Origin: Nafulsella turpanensis ZLM-10
GTDB taxonomy: Bacteria; Bacteroidota; Bacteroidia; Cytophagales; Cyclobacteriaceae
DNA length: 64,000 nucleotides
NCBI RefSeq assembly: GCF_000346615.1
Contig: NZ_ANNU01000002.1
Location: 124,001-188,000, forward strand
Direction of reading: 5' to 3'
The notes beneath the pieces are model-generated. The model was given only the letters and a program-made list of their open reading frames with translations, made no database searches and was not told the origin of the DNA. Both the position numbers and the translations under genes were made by a program. Of this stretch, positions 23,753 through 33,279 are shown in pieces; the first letter of the stretch is position 1, and each line of letters starts with the position of its first letter.

Positions 23753-26224
23753 ATGGCAACTTTCCTACAATCCATCTTTTCCTTTAACAGCATTAAAGGA
23801 AACATAATAAAAGCCTTGTTTAGCATGGGATTTATAACAGCCCTGCTACTCTTCCTTGTTTTATGGCAAAGCCAGCAGCTGGAAAAGAAAAAAACACTTC
23901 TCCTGGAGCAGTACCAGCCGGCTCAACAGGCTGCCACACAACTAGGAGGCAGCCTGCATAAAAGCATGCTGCTGCTCACGGCTTTCCTGGAAACGGGTAA
24001 AGAGACCTATCGTGCGGACTGGGAGAGGAGCTGGGAGGGGCAAATTGTTCCGGAAAAAGAGGTTATAACTGCCCTTGTCCCTCAGCTGGAACAGGCAGGC
24101 AGCAGCCGTTTCTTACAGCTCCTGCAGGGTGAAATTGCGGCCCTTCAGCAGCAACAGCAATCTATCGTAGAGCAGGTTCAGCAACTGCAAAACAGCGGAT
24201 TTTATTCCTCTAGCACAGATGAAAGGCTTCTTTATCGTCAGAAAGATATAAGAGAACAACTACAGAAAGAAATTCTGCCCAGGGTTACAGCCTTAAATGA
24301 ACAGACGGTTCTTTTGATTACACAGGCTCAAAACCTGAGCCGGGAGGCCAGCCAGAAATTAGAAGCAGACCTGGCACTTCTGCGGAACGGGGCAATTGCG
24401 GCTTTTATCCTATGTATTATCCTGGGCGTAGGCCTTGGCTACTTTCTTATTTCACAACTCTTCCGGAGCTTGTATCATATAAAACGGGCAGTAAAAGAAT
24501 TGCGGAGAGGAAACTTGCCGGAGGAGATCAGGCAAAGTAAAAATGAAACCGCTCATATTACAGCGGAACTCAAAATGCTCACACAGCACCTCCAGCAGGT
24601 AGAACAATTAGCCCTGCGGATTGGCGAAGGAAACTTCGACCAGAACATCGATGCCTTTGAAAATGAAGGCGCACTCGGGGAATCCCTGGCCAGCATGAAG
24701 AGCAGCCTGAGCCGCATTGCGATGGAAGACAGGCAACGCAATTGGGTGAATGAAGGCTTTGCTAAATTTGGCGACCTGATGCGTGAAAATAACCAAAGCA
24801 TTTCCGCCTTGTGCGATGCAGTAACCCGCCAGTTGGTAAAATATGTGAATGCCAACCAGGGAGCCATCTTCCTTCTCGAAAATGAAGATACGGAAATGGA
24901 AAGCGCTTACCTGAATCTCACCGCCTGCTATGCTTACGAAAAGAAAAAATACGTGAACAAGCAAATTTTCAAAGGAGAAGGGCTGGTAGGACAGGCCTGG
25001 CAGGAAAAAGACACGCTCCTTATCAATGATGTTCCGGAGGAATACATCAATATCAGGTCCGGCCTTGGCGGCAGCAATCCTAAAGCTATTTTAATGGTTC
25101 CTCTGGCGGTAAATGAGGATATTCAGGGGGTGCTGGAACTGGCTTCTTTCCGCGATTTCGAAGAATACCAGATTACCTTTATCAAGAAGGTGGCCGAAAA
25201 CCTTGCTGCTGCGGTTGCCAATGCACGCAACAACGAGCGGACCCTTTCCCTGCTGGAGGAGTCGCAGGAACTGGCGGAAGCCATGCGGGCCCAGGAAGAG
25301 GAAATGCGCCAGAATATGGAGGAACTGGAAGCGACGCAGGAAGAAATGGTCCGCGCCCAGGTAGAAACAAACCAAAAGGAACAGAACCTGAACTCCGTCA
25401 TTAACAACACCACTGACACCATTTTTGCCATCGACCGCGACTATCGCATTACTGTTGTTAACCAGGTTTTAAAAGAAAAATATAAAAGCATGGGTATTAT
25501 GCTCGAAACAGGCACTTATATCCATGAAATTCTTCCGGAAGCCGCCTGGCAGAAATGGAAGGCGCGCTACGACCGGGCCCTGGCCGGTGAGCAGTATTCC
25601 ATCATTGAAGAATCAAGTGGCTCAAAAGGCACCAAATATTCCCAAACCTACCATAATCCTATAGTGGATGAAAACGGGGCAGTAACCGGCGTTTCGGTTA
25701 TTTCGCGCGATGTAACAGAAACAGTCGTTAACCAGCAGCTGATCCAGCGGAAGCAGTCTACACTCAATGCCATCATCAACAGCACCGACGACACCTACTT
25801 TGCCATCGATACCGATTACCGAATCCTGATTGCCAACAAAACACTGAAAGGCCGCTTCGCCCTTAGTGGCATCAGCCTGGAAGAAGGAGATAATATCTTT
25901 GACAAACTGGCAAAGGAGCAGCATGCCTACTGGAAGAACCTTTACGACAGGGCCCTGGGAGGGGAATCCTTTGTTATAAACCAGGAAAGGCCAGTGGGGG
26001 ATAAAGTTCTTTTTATTGAAGTATACTGCAACCCTATTCTGGACGAGGAAAGCGGTAAGGTGATGGGTGCCTCTGTTATGTCGAAAGATATTACCCGCTG
26101 GAAATCCGCCATAGAAGAAAAAGAAGCAAGAGAGCAGGAGCTAAAGAAGCTCCGCCAGTCGATAGGTCTCGAAGAAAGCCTGGAAGAGCAGGGGAAAAAC
26201 GGGCAGAACAGAAAAAGCCGGTAG
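23753..26224 (+). CDS. Membrane sensor with HAMP, GAF and two PAS domains, no output domain
   Basis: An 823-residue signalling protein. First membrane helix about 19-40 (FSMGFITALLLFLVLW), periplasmic helical sensor about 43-210, second helix about 212-236 (AAFILCIILGVGLGYFLI), HAMP-like linkers about 237-320, GAF domain about 335-495, coiled coil about 495-545 (EEMRQNMEELEATQEEM), then two PAS domains (about 550-660 and 670-785, DTIFAIDRDYRITVVN and DTYFAIDTDYRILIAN). It stops in a charged helix shortly after the second PAS. No HisKA, HATPase, GGDEF or methyl-accepting region is present, so it must act through a partner. A GAF/PAS sensor of this kind is common in Cytophagales. The next gene is not a kinase. 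Confidence 0.88.
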   Translation: MATFLQSIFSFNSIKGNIIKALFSMGFITALLLFLVLWQSQQLEKKKTLLLEQYQPAQQAATQLGGSLHKSMLLLTAFLETGKETYRADWERSWEGQIVPEKEVITALVPQLEQAGSSRFLQLLQGEIAALQQQQQSIVEQVQQLQNSGFYSSSTDERLLYRQKDIREQLQKEILPRVTALNEQTVLLITQAQNLSREASQKLEADLALLRNGAIAAFILCIILGVGLGYFLISQLFRSLYHIKRAVKELRRGNLPEEIRQSKNETAHITAELKMLTQHLQQVEQLALRIGEGNFDQNIDAFENEGALGESLASMKSSLSRIAMEDRQRNWVNEGFAKFGDLMRENNQSISALCDAVTRQLVKYVNANQGAIFLLENEDTEMESAYLNLTACYAYEKKKYVNKQIFKGEGLVGQAWQEKDTLLINDVPEEYINIRSGLGGSNPKAILMVPLAVNEDIQGVLELASFRDFEEYQITFIKKVAENLAAAVANARNNERTLSLLEESQELAEAMRAQEEEMRQNMEELEATQEEMVRAQVETNQKEQNLNSVINNTTDTIFAIDRDYRITVVNQVLKEKYKSMGIMLETGTYIHEILPEAAWQKWKARYDRALAGEQYSIIEESSGSKGTKYSQTYHNPIVDENGAVTGVSVISRDVTETVVNQQLIQRKQSTLNAIINSTDDTYFAIDTDYRILIANKTLKGRFALSGISLEEGDNIFDKLAKEQHAYWKNLYDRALGGESFVINQERPVGDKVLFIEVYCNPILDEESGKVMGASVMSKDITRWKSAIEEKEAREQELKKLRQSIGLEESLEEQGKNGQNRKSR

Positions 26225-26391
26225 ATGAACAGATAGGGAACCAGTATTCCTCCACCCTTTCTGCTGTTGTTAATCCATAAAGTTCAGAGTTATCAGGAGG
26301 GGATCAGTTACTGGCAGCAGCTCTTTTCAGAACCAACCCTTCCTCAAGAGCGTTGAAGGTAAATACAGAACTGAAACCCTGATACTGCCTC

Positions 26392-27084
26392 ATGAAAAAG
26401 ATTGTTGCCCTTACCGGAGCTGGCATTAGTGCCGAGAGTGGAATACCTACCTTCAGAGATGCCAATGGCTTGTGGGAAGGCCACGACATAATGGAAGTAG
26501 CCACACCGGAAGCTTTTGAAAGGAACCCCACCCTGGTACTGGAATTTTATAACCAACGGCGAAAAGCAGCTTTATCTGTTGAACCCAATGCCGGCCATTT
26601 GGCACTGGCCGAGCTGGAAAAGCATTTTGAGGTGAGCGTAATTACCCAGAATGTGGACCCTCTGCACGAGAAAGCAGGGTCCAGTCATGTGATTCATTTA
26701 CACGGCGAGTTATTTAAAAGCAGAAGTACCGCTACCGACCAGGTTTATGAAATGGAAGGCTGGGAACTGAACCCGGGAGACTGTTGTGAAAAAGGCGCTC
26801 AGCTTCGACCTCATATCGTTTGGTTTGGGGAAGCTGTCCCGATGATGGAAACGGCTATAGAAGAGGCTCTTTCGGCCGACATTTTTTTAGTCATCGGCAC
26901 CTCCATGCTGGTGTATCCTGCTGCCGGCCTGATTAATTTCGTGGGGGAGGAAGTGCCAAAATATATTATCGACCCTAAAATGCCCGAGCTCCCTTCACGC
27001 CCTAACCTTCATAAGATCGCAGAAAAAGCAAGTACCGGACTTCCCCGCCTCGCGCAAAGCCTTATTCAGCAGTATGGAAAGTAA
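26392..27084 (+). CDS. cobB: SIR2-family NAD-dependent protein deacylase
   Basis: Removes acyl groups from lysines using NAD. 230 residues. NAD-binding GAGISAESGIPTFR (9-22), TQNVDPLHEKAGS (85-97), catalytic His104 in HLHGE, and GTSMLVYPAAG (169-179) are all intact. Tyr53 and Arg56 form the YxxR pair that in SIRT5 and CobB favours succinyl or malonyl lysine. The zinc-binding cysteine pairs are largely missing: only Cys131-Cys132 remain. Close homologues in this phylum may also lack them. Single gene, with no partner acetyltransferase adjacent. Confidence 0.92.
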   Translation: MKKIVALTGAGISAESGIPTFRDANGLWEGHDIMEVATPEAFERNPTLVLEFYNQRRKAALSVEPNAGHLALAELEKHFEVSVITQNVDPLHEKAGSSHVIHLHGELFKSRSTATDQVYEMEGWELNPGDCCEKGAQLRPHIVWFGEAVPMMETAIEEALSADIFLVIGTSMLVYPAAGLINFVGEEVPKYIIDPKMPELPSRPNLHKIAEKASTGLPRLAQSLIQQYGK

Positions 27085-27137
27085 AAGGTGAATAAAGCCA
27101 ACTGCAAATTTCCAATCCTACCCCTTTAGTCCAGGAG

Positions 27138-28217
27138 CTATAATCCTAGCTGCCGTAAATCCCAGGTGGCTCCTGGCTTGTACTTCAGTTCTCCCCGCTC
27201 TAACTCCAGAGGAGAAGGTATATTATTATGATACAACTGCCCTGTTCCCAGGCCCTGTGGTTTATCTACCGGGTAGCTAGCGGTAAACTGGCTAATGGCG
27301 TTCAGCCCGATATCCGATTCCAGGGCCGATGTCATCCACCAGCCAATTTTTCGCTCTTCTGCCATTTGTATCCATTGTCGGCAGGAGGCTATGCCCCCTA
27401 AAAGGGAAGGTTTTAGGATGATGAAGGAAGGTTTGATCTGATCCAGTAAGGCCGCTCCTTCCATTTCAACCTCAATCCCTATCAGCTCTTCGTCGAGCGC
27501 CACCTGAACCGGCGACAGCCGGCATAGCTGCTCCATTGCAGCTGGCTGCCCGGCTTTAATGGGTTGTTCAATGGAATGGAGATCATATTGTGCTAACCGC
27601 CGGAGTTTATCCATTGCCTCATCCGGAGTAAAAGCCCCGTTGGCATCTACCCTTATGGTAATTTCGTCGGCAGAATAGTGCGTTCGTACTTCTTCCAGGA
27701 TGGCACATTCCTCTTCAAAATGAATGGCGCCGATTTTCATTTTCAAACATTGAAAACCCGCGGAAAGCTTTTGTTCCAGCCGCTCCTGCATCTGTTTTTT
27801 TTCTCCCATCCATATCAGGCCGTTAATGGGCAGGGCCTGCTCCCCGCTTACGAAGGAATTTTTAAAAATTACTCTTCTGCCACCATGGAGCCAGTCCAGG
27901 AGAGCTGTTTCCAGGGCAAAGCAGAGGGAGGGCCATTCTGTACCGCAAATATTTCGGGCCAGCCATAAAGCGTTTTCTTCCGAAGCGGGAGCTTCTTCCA
28001 TACTTACTTTATCACAAACTTCCTGCAGCTTTTCCTCCAGGTCGGGCCGGTCATCGATACTCAGTCCGGGCAGGGGTCCTGCTTCCCCTATCCCCTGCTT
28101 TTTGCCGTCACTGATTATAATATAGAAGCTTTTCTTCTCCTCCAGTACTCCTCTGGAGGTACCTGCCGGAAATTTAAAACGAAGCGTGTGGGTGGTATAG
28201 CGGGCACTTAATTTCAT
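27138..28217 (-). CDS. menC: o-Succinylbenzoate synthase (enolase superfamily)
   Basis: Dehydratase of menaquinone synthesis, 359 residues. Enolase-superfamily landmarks are in order: KMKIG with the catalytic lysine pair region (about 195-200), metal ligands in RVDANGAF, SIEQP and DEELIG, and the second catalytic lysine in ILKPSLLGG. The dipeptide epimerases share this fold, so the assignment rests on overall resemblance to Bacteroidota MenC (for example GTGQLYHNN near the end); no other men gene is in the window. It is convergent with cobB. Confidence 0.82.
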   Translation of the reverse strand: MKLSARYTTHTLRFKFPAGTSRGVLEEKKSFYIIISDGKKQGIGEAGPLPGLSIDDRPDLEEKLQEVCDKVSMEEAPASEENALWLARNICGTEWPSLCFALETALLDWLHGGRRVIFKNSFVSGEQALPINGLIWMGEKKQMQERLEQKLSAGFQCLKMKIGAIHFEEECAILEEVRTHYSADEITIRVDANGAFTPDEAMDKLRRLAQYDLHSIEQPIKAGQPAAMEQLCRLSPVQVALDEELIGIEVEMEGAALLDQIKPSFIILKPSLLGGIASCRQWIQMAEERKIGWWMTSALESDIGLNAISQFTASYPVDKPQGLGTGQLYHNNIPSPLELERGELKYKPGATWDLRQLGL

Positions 28218-28327
28218 GAGGAAGTTGGGAATAAAAGTAACATAAACAGTTGCAGCGGGTTATACAGGCATAGGTCCTGCCGGCGTACAAAAGCTGTGAA
28301 TTTATTTAATTTTATACAATTTTCCAC

Positions 28328-28335
28328 TAAATTTG
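28328..28335 (+). promoter_or_regulatory. Probable -7 promoter box of ppa
   Basis: TAAATTTG, an exact match to the Bacteroidota TAnnTTTG box, 46 bases before the start codon. No clear TTTG upstream box is seen. Confidence 0.6.
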
Positions 28336-28381
28336 CAGCCCCATTTTAGATAGTCATCCAAAATAATCTATTATAAAAAAG

Positions 28382-28888
28382 ATGAGTGATAAGAACGATT
28401 TTACAATTGATGTAGTAGTGGAAATCCCTAAGGGGAGCCGTAACAAATACGAGTACGATTACGAGAAAAAGATGATCCGCTACGACCGCATGATTTTTTC
28501 ATCCATGCACTACCCAAGCGATTATGGCTTTGTTCCTGAGACACTTGCTGAAGACGGCGATGCCCTCGATGCGCTGGTGTTGGTTTCCGAGCCCACTTTC
28601 CCGGGTTGCTTAATTGAGGTCCGCCCGATTGGTCTCTTCCGGATGCGCGATGAAAAAGGGCCGGATGCCAAGCTACTGTGTGTACCCACCAGCGACCCTA
28701 TCTGGAATTCGCTGACAGACCTGAGCCAAGTAAATGAGCACCTTAAAAATGAGATCGAGCACTTCTTCCAGGTTTACAAAGACCTTGAAAAGAAAAAAGT
28801 GGGGATTGAAGGCTGGGAAAGTAAAGAGCAGGCCTTAAATATTATAAAGGAATCTCAGAAAAGATACCTGGAAAACAATTCAAAATAA
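28382..28888 (+). CDS. ppa: Inorganic pyrophosphatase, family I
   Basis: Hydrolyses pyrophosphate and so drives biosynthetic reactions. 168 residues. EIPKGSRNKYEYDYEKKMI opens the fold; SSMHYPSDYGFVPETLAEDGD and DALDALVL contain the metal-binding aspartates (DGDALDAL). Slightly shorter than the E. coli enzyme but complete. It has a good promoter box upstream and a weak hairpin downstream. Confidence 0.96.
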   Translation: MSDKNDFTIDVVVEIPKGSRNKYEYDYEKKMIRYDRMIFSSMHYPSDYGFVPETLAEDGDALDALVLVSEPTFPGCLIEVRPIGLFRMRDEKGPDAKLLCVPTSDPIWNSLTDLSQVNEHLKNEIEHFFQVYKDLEKKKVGIEGWESKEQALNIIKESQKRYLENNSK

Positions 28889-28899
28889 AGAATTTCCGG

Positions 28900-28970
28900 A
28901 GGCTGCTTTTTAAACGACTACAGGCATTAACCCTCCGGCAGTCAGGAAAAGAGCAGCCTTTTCTTTTAAT
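28900..28970 (+). terminator. Possible terminator of ppa with long loop
   Basis: AGGCTGCT (28900-28907) can pair with AGCAGCCT (28952-28959), followed by TTTTCTTTT. The loop of about 44 bases is long, so this is only a weak call. Confidence 0.45.
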
Positions 28971-28985
28971 TTTATTTCCTCCCCC

Positions 28986-30209
28986 ATGAACCCTTCCTCC
29001 CCTTCCCTCTTTGCGGACATCCTCTTAGCAGATTACCGCTACCATTTACCGGAAGAAGCCATTGCAAAATACCCGCTGGGCGAACGGGACCAGAGCAAAC
29101 TGCTGCTCTACCGGAAGGGAAGCATCCATCATCAGCAGTTTTCTGAAATCCCTGACCTGCTGCCGGAAAACAGTCTCCTGTTTTTCAATAACACCCGTGT
29201 TATTCCGGCCCGTATGTTCTTCAGGAAGGAAAGCGGCGCACAGATAGAGATTTTCCTCCTCCAGCCTGCTGCACCCGATGTTTTAATTAGCGAACTGCTC
29301 GCGGAAGAAAAACAATGCCGCTGGAAGTGCATGATTGGCAATTTAAAGCGCTGGAAGGAAAATACTGAACTGGAAAAAACATTAACCGTAGAAGGGCAGG
29401 CCGTAAAAGTAAGGGCACGGCTCGAAAATCGTTCCGAAGGCATTGTTCATTTTCAGTGGGACCAGACGCTTCCTTTTGCTGCCCTGGTTGAAACGGGTGG
29501 AGAAATACCCCTCCCCCCTTACCTGAACCGCAAGCCCGAAGAAAGCGATAAGCCCCGCTACCAGACCGTTTACAGCAAAGAAGCGGGTGCAGTGGCAGCT
29601 CCCACGGCAGGGCTTCATTTTACCCAGGCCATTCTCAACCGCCTGGCGCAAAAAGATATTCAGGCCCATTACCTGACGCTGCATGTCAGCGCTGGTACTT
29701 TTCGGCCCATAAAAGATTCAGTGGCCGAGCACCCCATGCACCGGGAACAGATCATAATTCGCCGCCAGAATATCGAGGCGCTGTTATCGGCCAAAGGGCC
29801 ACTCATTGCCGTAGGCACCACCTCCATGCGAACCCTGGAAAGCCTGTACTGGTATGGAGTAAAACTTCTTTCTAAACCCGATGCTCCTTTTTTTATAAGC
29901 AAAGAAGAAGCCTATACTTATCCGGAAGATAAACTTCCCCTTCCAAAGCAGGCTCTTGAGGCTGTTTTAAGCAAGATGGAAGCAGAAGGAAAAGAAGAAA
30001 TCTGGGGAGAGACAGAAATATTTATCGTACCTGGTTACCAGTTCAGGCTGGTAAAAGGACTGGTAACCAATTTTCACCAGCCGGAAAGTACCCTGGTATT
30101 GCTCATTGCCGCTTTTATTGGGCCGGATTGGAAAAAGGTTTACCAGGAGGCACTATCCGGGGGATACCGCTTTCTTAGCTATGGCGATTCTTCTCTTTTA
30201 TTACCATAA
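28986..30209 (+). CDS. queA: tRNA preQ1(34) S-adenosylmethionine ribosyltransferase-isomerase
   Basis: Penultimate step of queuosine synthesis: transfers and rearranges ribose from S-adenosylmethionine onto preQ1 in tRNA. 407 residues. DYRYHLPEEAIAKYPLGERDQSKLL at the N-terminus (read as DYRYHLPEEAIA plus YPLGERDQSKLL), NNTRVIPAR, GEIPLPPYLNR, TAGLHFT, HPMHREQIII, GTTSMRTLES and NFHQPESTL are all standard family blocks. About 50 residues longer than E. coli QueA because of small insertions, as is common in this phylum. The start ATG at 28986 sits downstream of the ppa hairpin. Confidence 0.95.
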   Translation: MNPSSPSLFADILLADYRYHLPEEAIAKYPLGERDQSKLLLYRKGSIHHQQFSEIPDLLPENSLLFFNNTRVIPARMFFRKESGAQIEIFLLQPAAPDVLISELLAEEKQCRWKCMIGNLKRWKENTELEKTLTVEGQAVKVRARLENRSEGIVHFQWDQTLPFAALVETGGEIPLPPYLNRKPEESDKPRYQTVYSKEAGAVAAPTAGLHFTQAILNRLAQKDIQAHYLTLHVSAGTFRPIKDSVAEHPMHREQIIIRRQNIEALLSAKGPLIAVGTTSMRTLESLYWYGVKLLSKPDAPFFISKEEAYTYPEDKLPLPKQALEAVLSKMEAEGKEEIWGETEIFIVPGYQFRLVKGLVTNFHQPESTLVLLIAAFIGPDWKKVYQEALSGGYRFLSYGDSSLLLP

Positions 30210-30254
30210 GCTTCTTCCACTTATGGAATATTTGTAAATTAGGTCGAGCGTAAA

Positions 30255-31138
30255 ATGGAAGAGATTTTTCAATACTTTAAGGAATTTGGTTTAGGGATAT
30301 TCGATATCCTGAATGCTCCTTTTGCTACTTTAGGATCTACCGAAATCAGCATTAACTCGCTGATTTATTTTATCTTCTCCATTTTTCTGCTGCTTTTTGT
30401 CGCTAAAAAAACGCGGCAGTTCCTGGTGAACAGGATTCTCAGCAGGACAAAACTGGACACGGGTATCAGCCAGTCTATTGGCACCATTGCCCGCTATACC
30501 ATTATCATCCTCGGGCTGGTTATTATTTTCCAGTCTGCCGGCCTGGATCTTTCTGCCCTGGGTGTTATAGCCGGTGCTTTGGGTGTGGGTATTGGTTTTG
30601 GCCTTCAGAATATTACCAACAACTTTATTTCTGGTCTTATCATTCTGCTGGAGCGCCCCATTAAAGTAGGCGATAGGGTGGAAGTGGGAGATACCAACGG
30701 AGATGTGGTTAAAATAGCTGCCAGGGCCACCACCATCATTACCAATGACAACATCTCTATCATCATCCCTAATTCAGAATTTATTTCGAACAGGGTAACG
30801 AACTGGAGCCATAACAACCGCATGGTCAGGTTTCGCTTTCCTGTAGGAGTGGCGTATAAAGAAGATCCGGAAAAAATAAGAGAGCTTTTACTCGCCGTCG
30901 CCTCCGAGCTGAAGGAATTTTAAAAAGCCCTGCTCCCAGCCTTATGTTTACCGCTTATGGCGACAACTCCCTCAACTTTGAATTGTGGGTCTGGACCATT
31001 AAGTATACCAACAGACCTCAGGTGTTAAAGAGCGAGCTTTACTTCCGCATCTTTAACGCTTTCAAAGAGAATAGCGTGGAAATTCCTTTCCCTCAGCGGG
31101 ACCTCCACCTTCGCTCCGGATTCGATAAGCTGCAGTAA
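30255..31138 (+). pseudogene. mscS: MscS-type mechanosensitive channel gene with a one-base frameshift
   Basis: The first frame (30255-30923) encodes 222 residues of a small MscS channel: helices about 29-50, 70-90 and the pore helix region (GALGVGIGFGLQNITNNF), then the start of the beta domain (LERPIKVGDRVEVGDTNGDV). It stops after ASELKEF. The frame one base back continues the protein without a break: EGILKSPAPSLMFTAYGDNSLNFELWVW, written here as EGILKSPAPSL then MFTAYGDNSLNFELWVW, to the stop at 31138. One missing base near 30905-30912 explains it. No X XXY YYZ slippery site is present, so programmed frameshifting is unlikely. Either a real mutation or a sequencing error. The full product would be about 294 residues. 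Confidence 0.88.
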
Positions 31139-31233
31139 ATACCCTGTTGCGGCTAAGCAGCTCCTCTGCAACCCGCTTTTCTTCCTTCCGTATAATAGGA
31201 TATCATTTTTTGTTTAATTGAAATTTTTTAATT

Positions 31234-31695
31234 ATGGAAGATAAATCAAATAATAAAGTGGAAGCTGTAGATGTGCTTAATCACCTGCTGGAAAGAAATT
31301 ATGATGCAGAGAAGGGGTACAAGAAAGCAGCCGAAGATATTGACAATTCACTGCTTAAGGATTTCTTCAGAGATTATTCAGGCCAGCGCTATACTTTTGG
31401 CCATGAAATAAAAGAAGAAATTCGCCGAATGAATGGCGAGCCCGAAAAAGGAAGTAGTGTAAAAGGTGATTTGCACAGAACCTGGATTGACGTTAAAAGC
31501 CTGCTGACAGGTAAAGACAATGAAGCAGTGGTAAAAGAGTGTATTCGTGGGGAAACCACTGCTCTGGAAGATTATGAAGATGCCTTGCGCCGTACAGACC
31601 TTCCGCCAACAACACGCGAAGTTGTGCAGCGTCAGCACGACCAGATTCAGGGAGCGGTAAACCGCCTGAACCAGATCCAGAACACGCTGAAATAG
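31234..31695 (+). CDS. DUF2383/PA2169-type four-helix bundle protein
   Basis: A 153-residue soluble, entirely helical protein with ferritin-like spacing: VLNHLLERNYDAEKGYKKAAE (VLNHLLERNYD then AEKGYKKAAE), then FFRDYSGQRYTFGHEIKEEI, and ECIRGETTALEDYEDAL. This is the pattern of PA2169/DUF2383 proteins, often linked with stress response; the biochemical role is unknown. Acidic residues (Glu and His in YTFGHEIKEE and CIRGE) could bind metal. It has its own terminator. No neighbour suggests a role, although a mechanosensitive channel lies just upstream. Confidence 0.85.
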   Translation: MEDKSNNKVEAVDVLNHLLERNYDAEKGYKKAAEDIDNSLLKDFFRDYSGQRYTFGHEIKEEIRRMNGEPEKGSSVKGDLHRTWIDVKSLLTGKDNEAVVKECIRGETTALEDYEDALRRTDLPPTTREVVQRQHDQIQGAVNRLNQIQNTLK

Positions 31696-31747
31696 AGAAA
31701 CAGTAAGCTGATTGAAATCCAAAACAAAATCAGCAATCAACTATCGC

Positions 31748-31777
31748 AAAGCTCCGGAGTAATTTCCGGAGCTTTTT
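31748..31777 (+). terminator. Rho-independent terminator of the four-helix bundle gene
   Basis: 11-bp stem AAAGCTCCGGA/TCCGGAGCTTT with a 6-base loop and a T run; about 55 bases after the stop. Confidence 0.92.
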
Positions 31778-31838
31778 GCTTTTTAGGTTCTTCCATTCAA
31801 AAAACAGGCTCCCCGCCTCCTATTACGGCAGATATGAT

Positions 31839-31846
31839 TATATTTG
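31839..31846 (+). promoter_or_regulatory. Probable -7 promoter box of tyrS
   Basis: TATATTTG, exact match to TAnnTTTG, 41 bases before the ATG. Confidence 0.6.
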
Positions 31847-31887
31847 CCTCCTGACCATTTGCTCTGTAATATAATTTGAATTCACAC

Positions 31888-33165
31888 ATGAAGGACCTGA
31901 TAGCTGAACTGCGCTGGAGAGGCATGATCCAGGACATGACTCCCGGAACCGAAGAACAATTGAAAAAGGAAATGACCCATGCCTATATTGGCTTTGACCC
32001 TACTGCCGATTCGCTGCACATTGGCAACCTGGCCACTATCATGCTCCTGAAACAATTGCAGCTGGCCGGCCATAAGCCGTATGCCCTGGTAGGCGGTGCT
32101 ACCGGCATGATTGGGGACCCTTCCTTTAAAAATGCTGAAAGAAACCTCCTCGATGAAGACACCCTCCGCCACAACCAGGAAGGTATTCATAAGCAGCTGC
32201 ACCGCTTCCTTGACTTTGGGGAAGCCCCCAATGCAGCTGTAATGCTCAATAATTACGATTGGTTTAAGGAGTTCAGCTTCCTTGGCTTCCTGCGCGATGT
32301 AGGAAAGCATATTACCATTAACTATATGACCTCGAAAGATTCGGTTAAAAAGCGCCTGGAATCCGGCCTTTCCTTTACCGAGTTTTCTTACCAGCTCCTG
32401 CAGGGCTATGACTTTTATTACCTGAACAAAAACATGGGCATAAAACTGCAAATGGGAGGCTCCGATCAGTGGGGCAATATTACCACCGGAACAGAACTTA
32501 TCCGGCGCATGTCAGGCGGAGAGGCGCATGCCCTCACTACCCCCCTTCTCACCAAAGCCGATGGCACCAAATTTGGCAAATCGGAAGGTGGCAATGTCTG
32601 GCTGGATCCGGAACGGACCTCTCCTTACCAGTTTTACCAGTTCTGGCTCAATGTGCGCGACGAAGACCTTCCCCGCCTGCTTCGGGTATATACCTTGTTC
32701 AGCGAAGAAGAAATTATAGGTCTTGAGCAGAATCCAAACCCGAATGAAGCTAAGCGGGAGCTGGCCCGGGAGGTAACCACACGGGTACATTCCGAAAAAG
32801 AATACCTGCAGGCGGTAAAAGCCTCCAACATCCTCTTTGGTCGCTCCACCGTCGAAGACCTGCAGGACATTGATGAGAGAACCCTCCTGCAGGTATTTGA
32901 AGGAGTTCCGCAGGTAAGTCTTACCAAAGATGCCCTCTCGGCAGCCCAGGATTATGCCGAACTGCTGTCGGAAACCACCCAGGGTCTTATTTTCTCTTCA
33001 AAAGGTGAAGCCCGCCGAATGATCAAGGGAGGAGGCGTTAGTATTAATAAAGTAAAAGTGGAAGATGCCAACCGTACGCCTGAGACTCATCTTCTCCAGG
33101 GAAAATACCTTTTAGTGCAGAAAGGAAAGAAAAACTATTACCTCATTTCCGTAGTTGAAGGATAA
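31888..33165 (+). CDS. tyrS: Tyrosyl-tRNA synthetase
   Basis: Class Ic aminoacyl-tRNA synthetase, 425 residues. The ATG giving [20 protein letters not shown] is the family start; an in-frame TTG four codons upstream is less likely. The HIGH motif is SLHIGNL (about residue 45), the tyrosine pocket includes [11 protein letters not shown] and GGSDQWGN, and the KMSKS equivalent is KFGKSEGG, the form used by the bacterial TyrRS-1 type. A C-terminal S4 RNA-binding domain (about 355-420, [17 protein letters not shown]) is complete. Single-gene unit with a clear upstream box. Confidence 0.97.
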   Translation: MKDLIAELRWRGMIQDMTPGTEEQLKKEMTHAYIGFDPTADSLHIGNLATIMLLKQLQLAGHKPYALVGGATGMIGDPSFKNAERNLLDEDTLRHNQEGIHKQLHRFLDFGEAPNAAVMLNNYDWFKEFSFLGFLRDVGKHITINYMTSKDSVKKRLESGLSFTEFSYQLLQGYDFYYLNKNMGIKLQMGGSDQWGNITTGTELIRRMSGGEAHALTTPLLTKADGTKFGKSEGGNVWLDPERTSPYQFYQFWLNVRDEDLPRLLRVYTLFSEEEIIGLEQNPNPNEAKRELAREVTTRVHSEKEYLQAVKASNILFGRSTVEDLQDIDERTLLQVFEGVPQVSLTKDALSAAQDYAELLSETTQGLIFSSKGEARRMIKGGGVSINKVKVEDANRTPETHLLQGKYLLVQKGKKNYYLISVVEG

Positions 33166-33279
33166 AACATTTTAACCTAAATGCCTTATTAGCCTGAAAG
33201 TACATTACCTGCAAGTGCTCCAACAGAGGTGGTTCTGTACCCAGGAGAGCAAAGAGGCCTGTTTTATCACTTTTACCCA

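Noticed and set aside
30900-30930. Programmed -1 frameshifting in mscS
   Set aside because: The zero-frame codons GAA TTT TAA do not form a slippery heptamer and no downstream pseudoknot is apparent; a mutation or read error is simpler.
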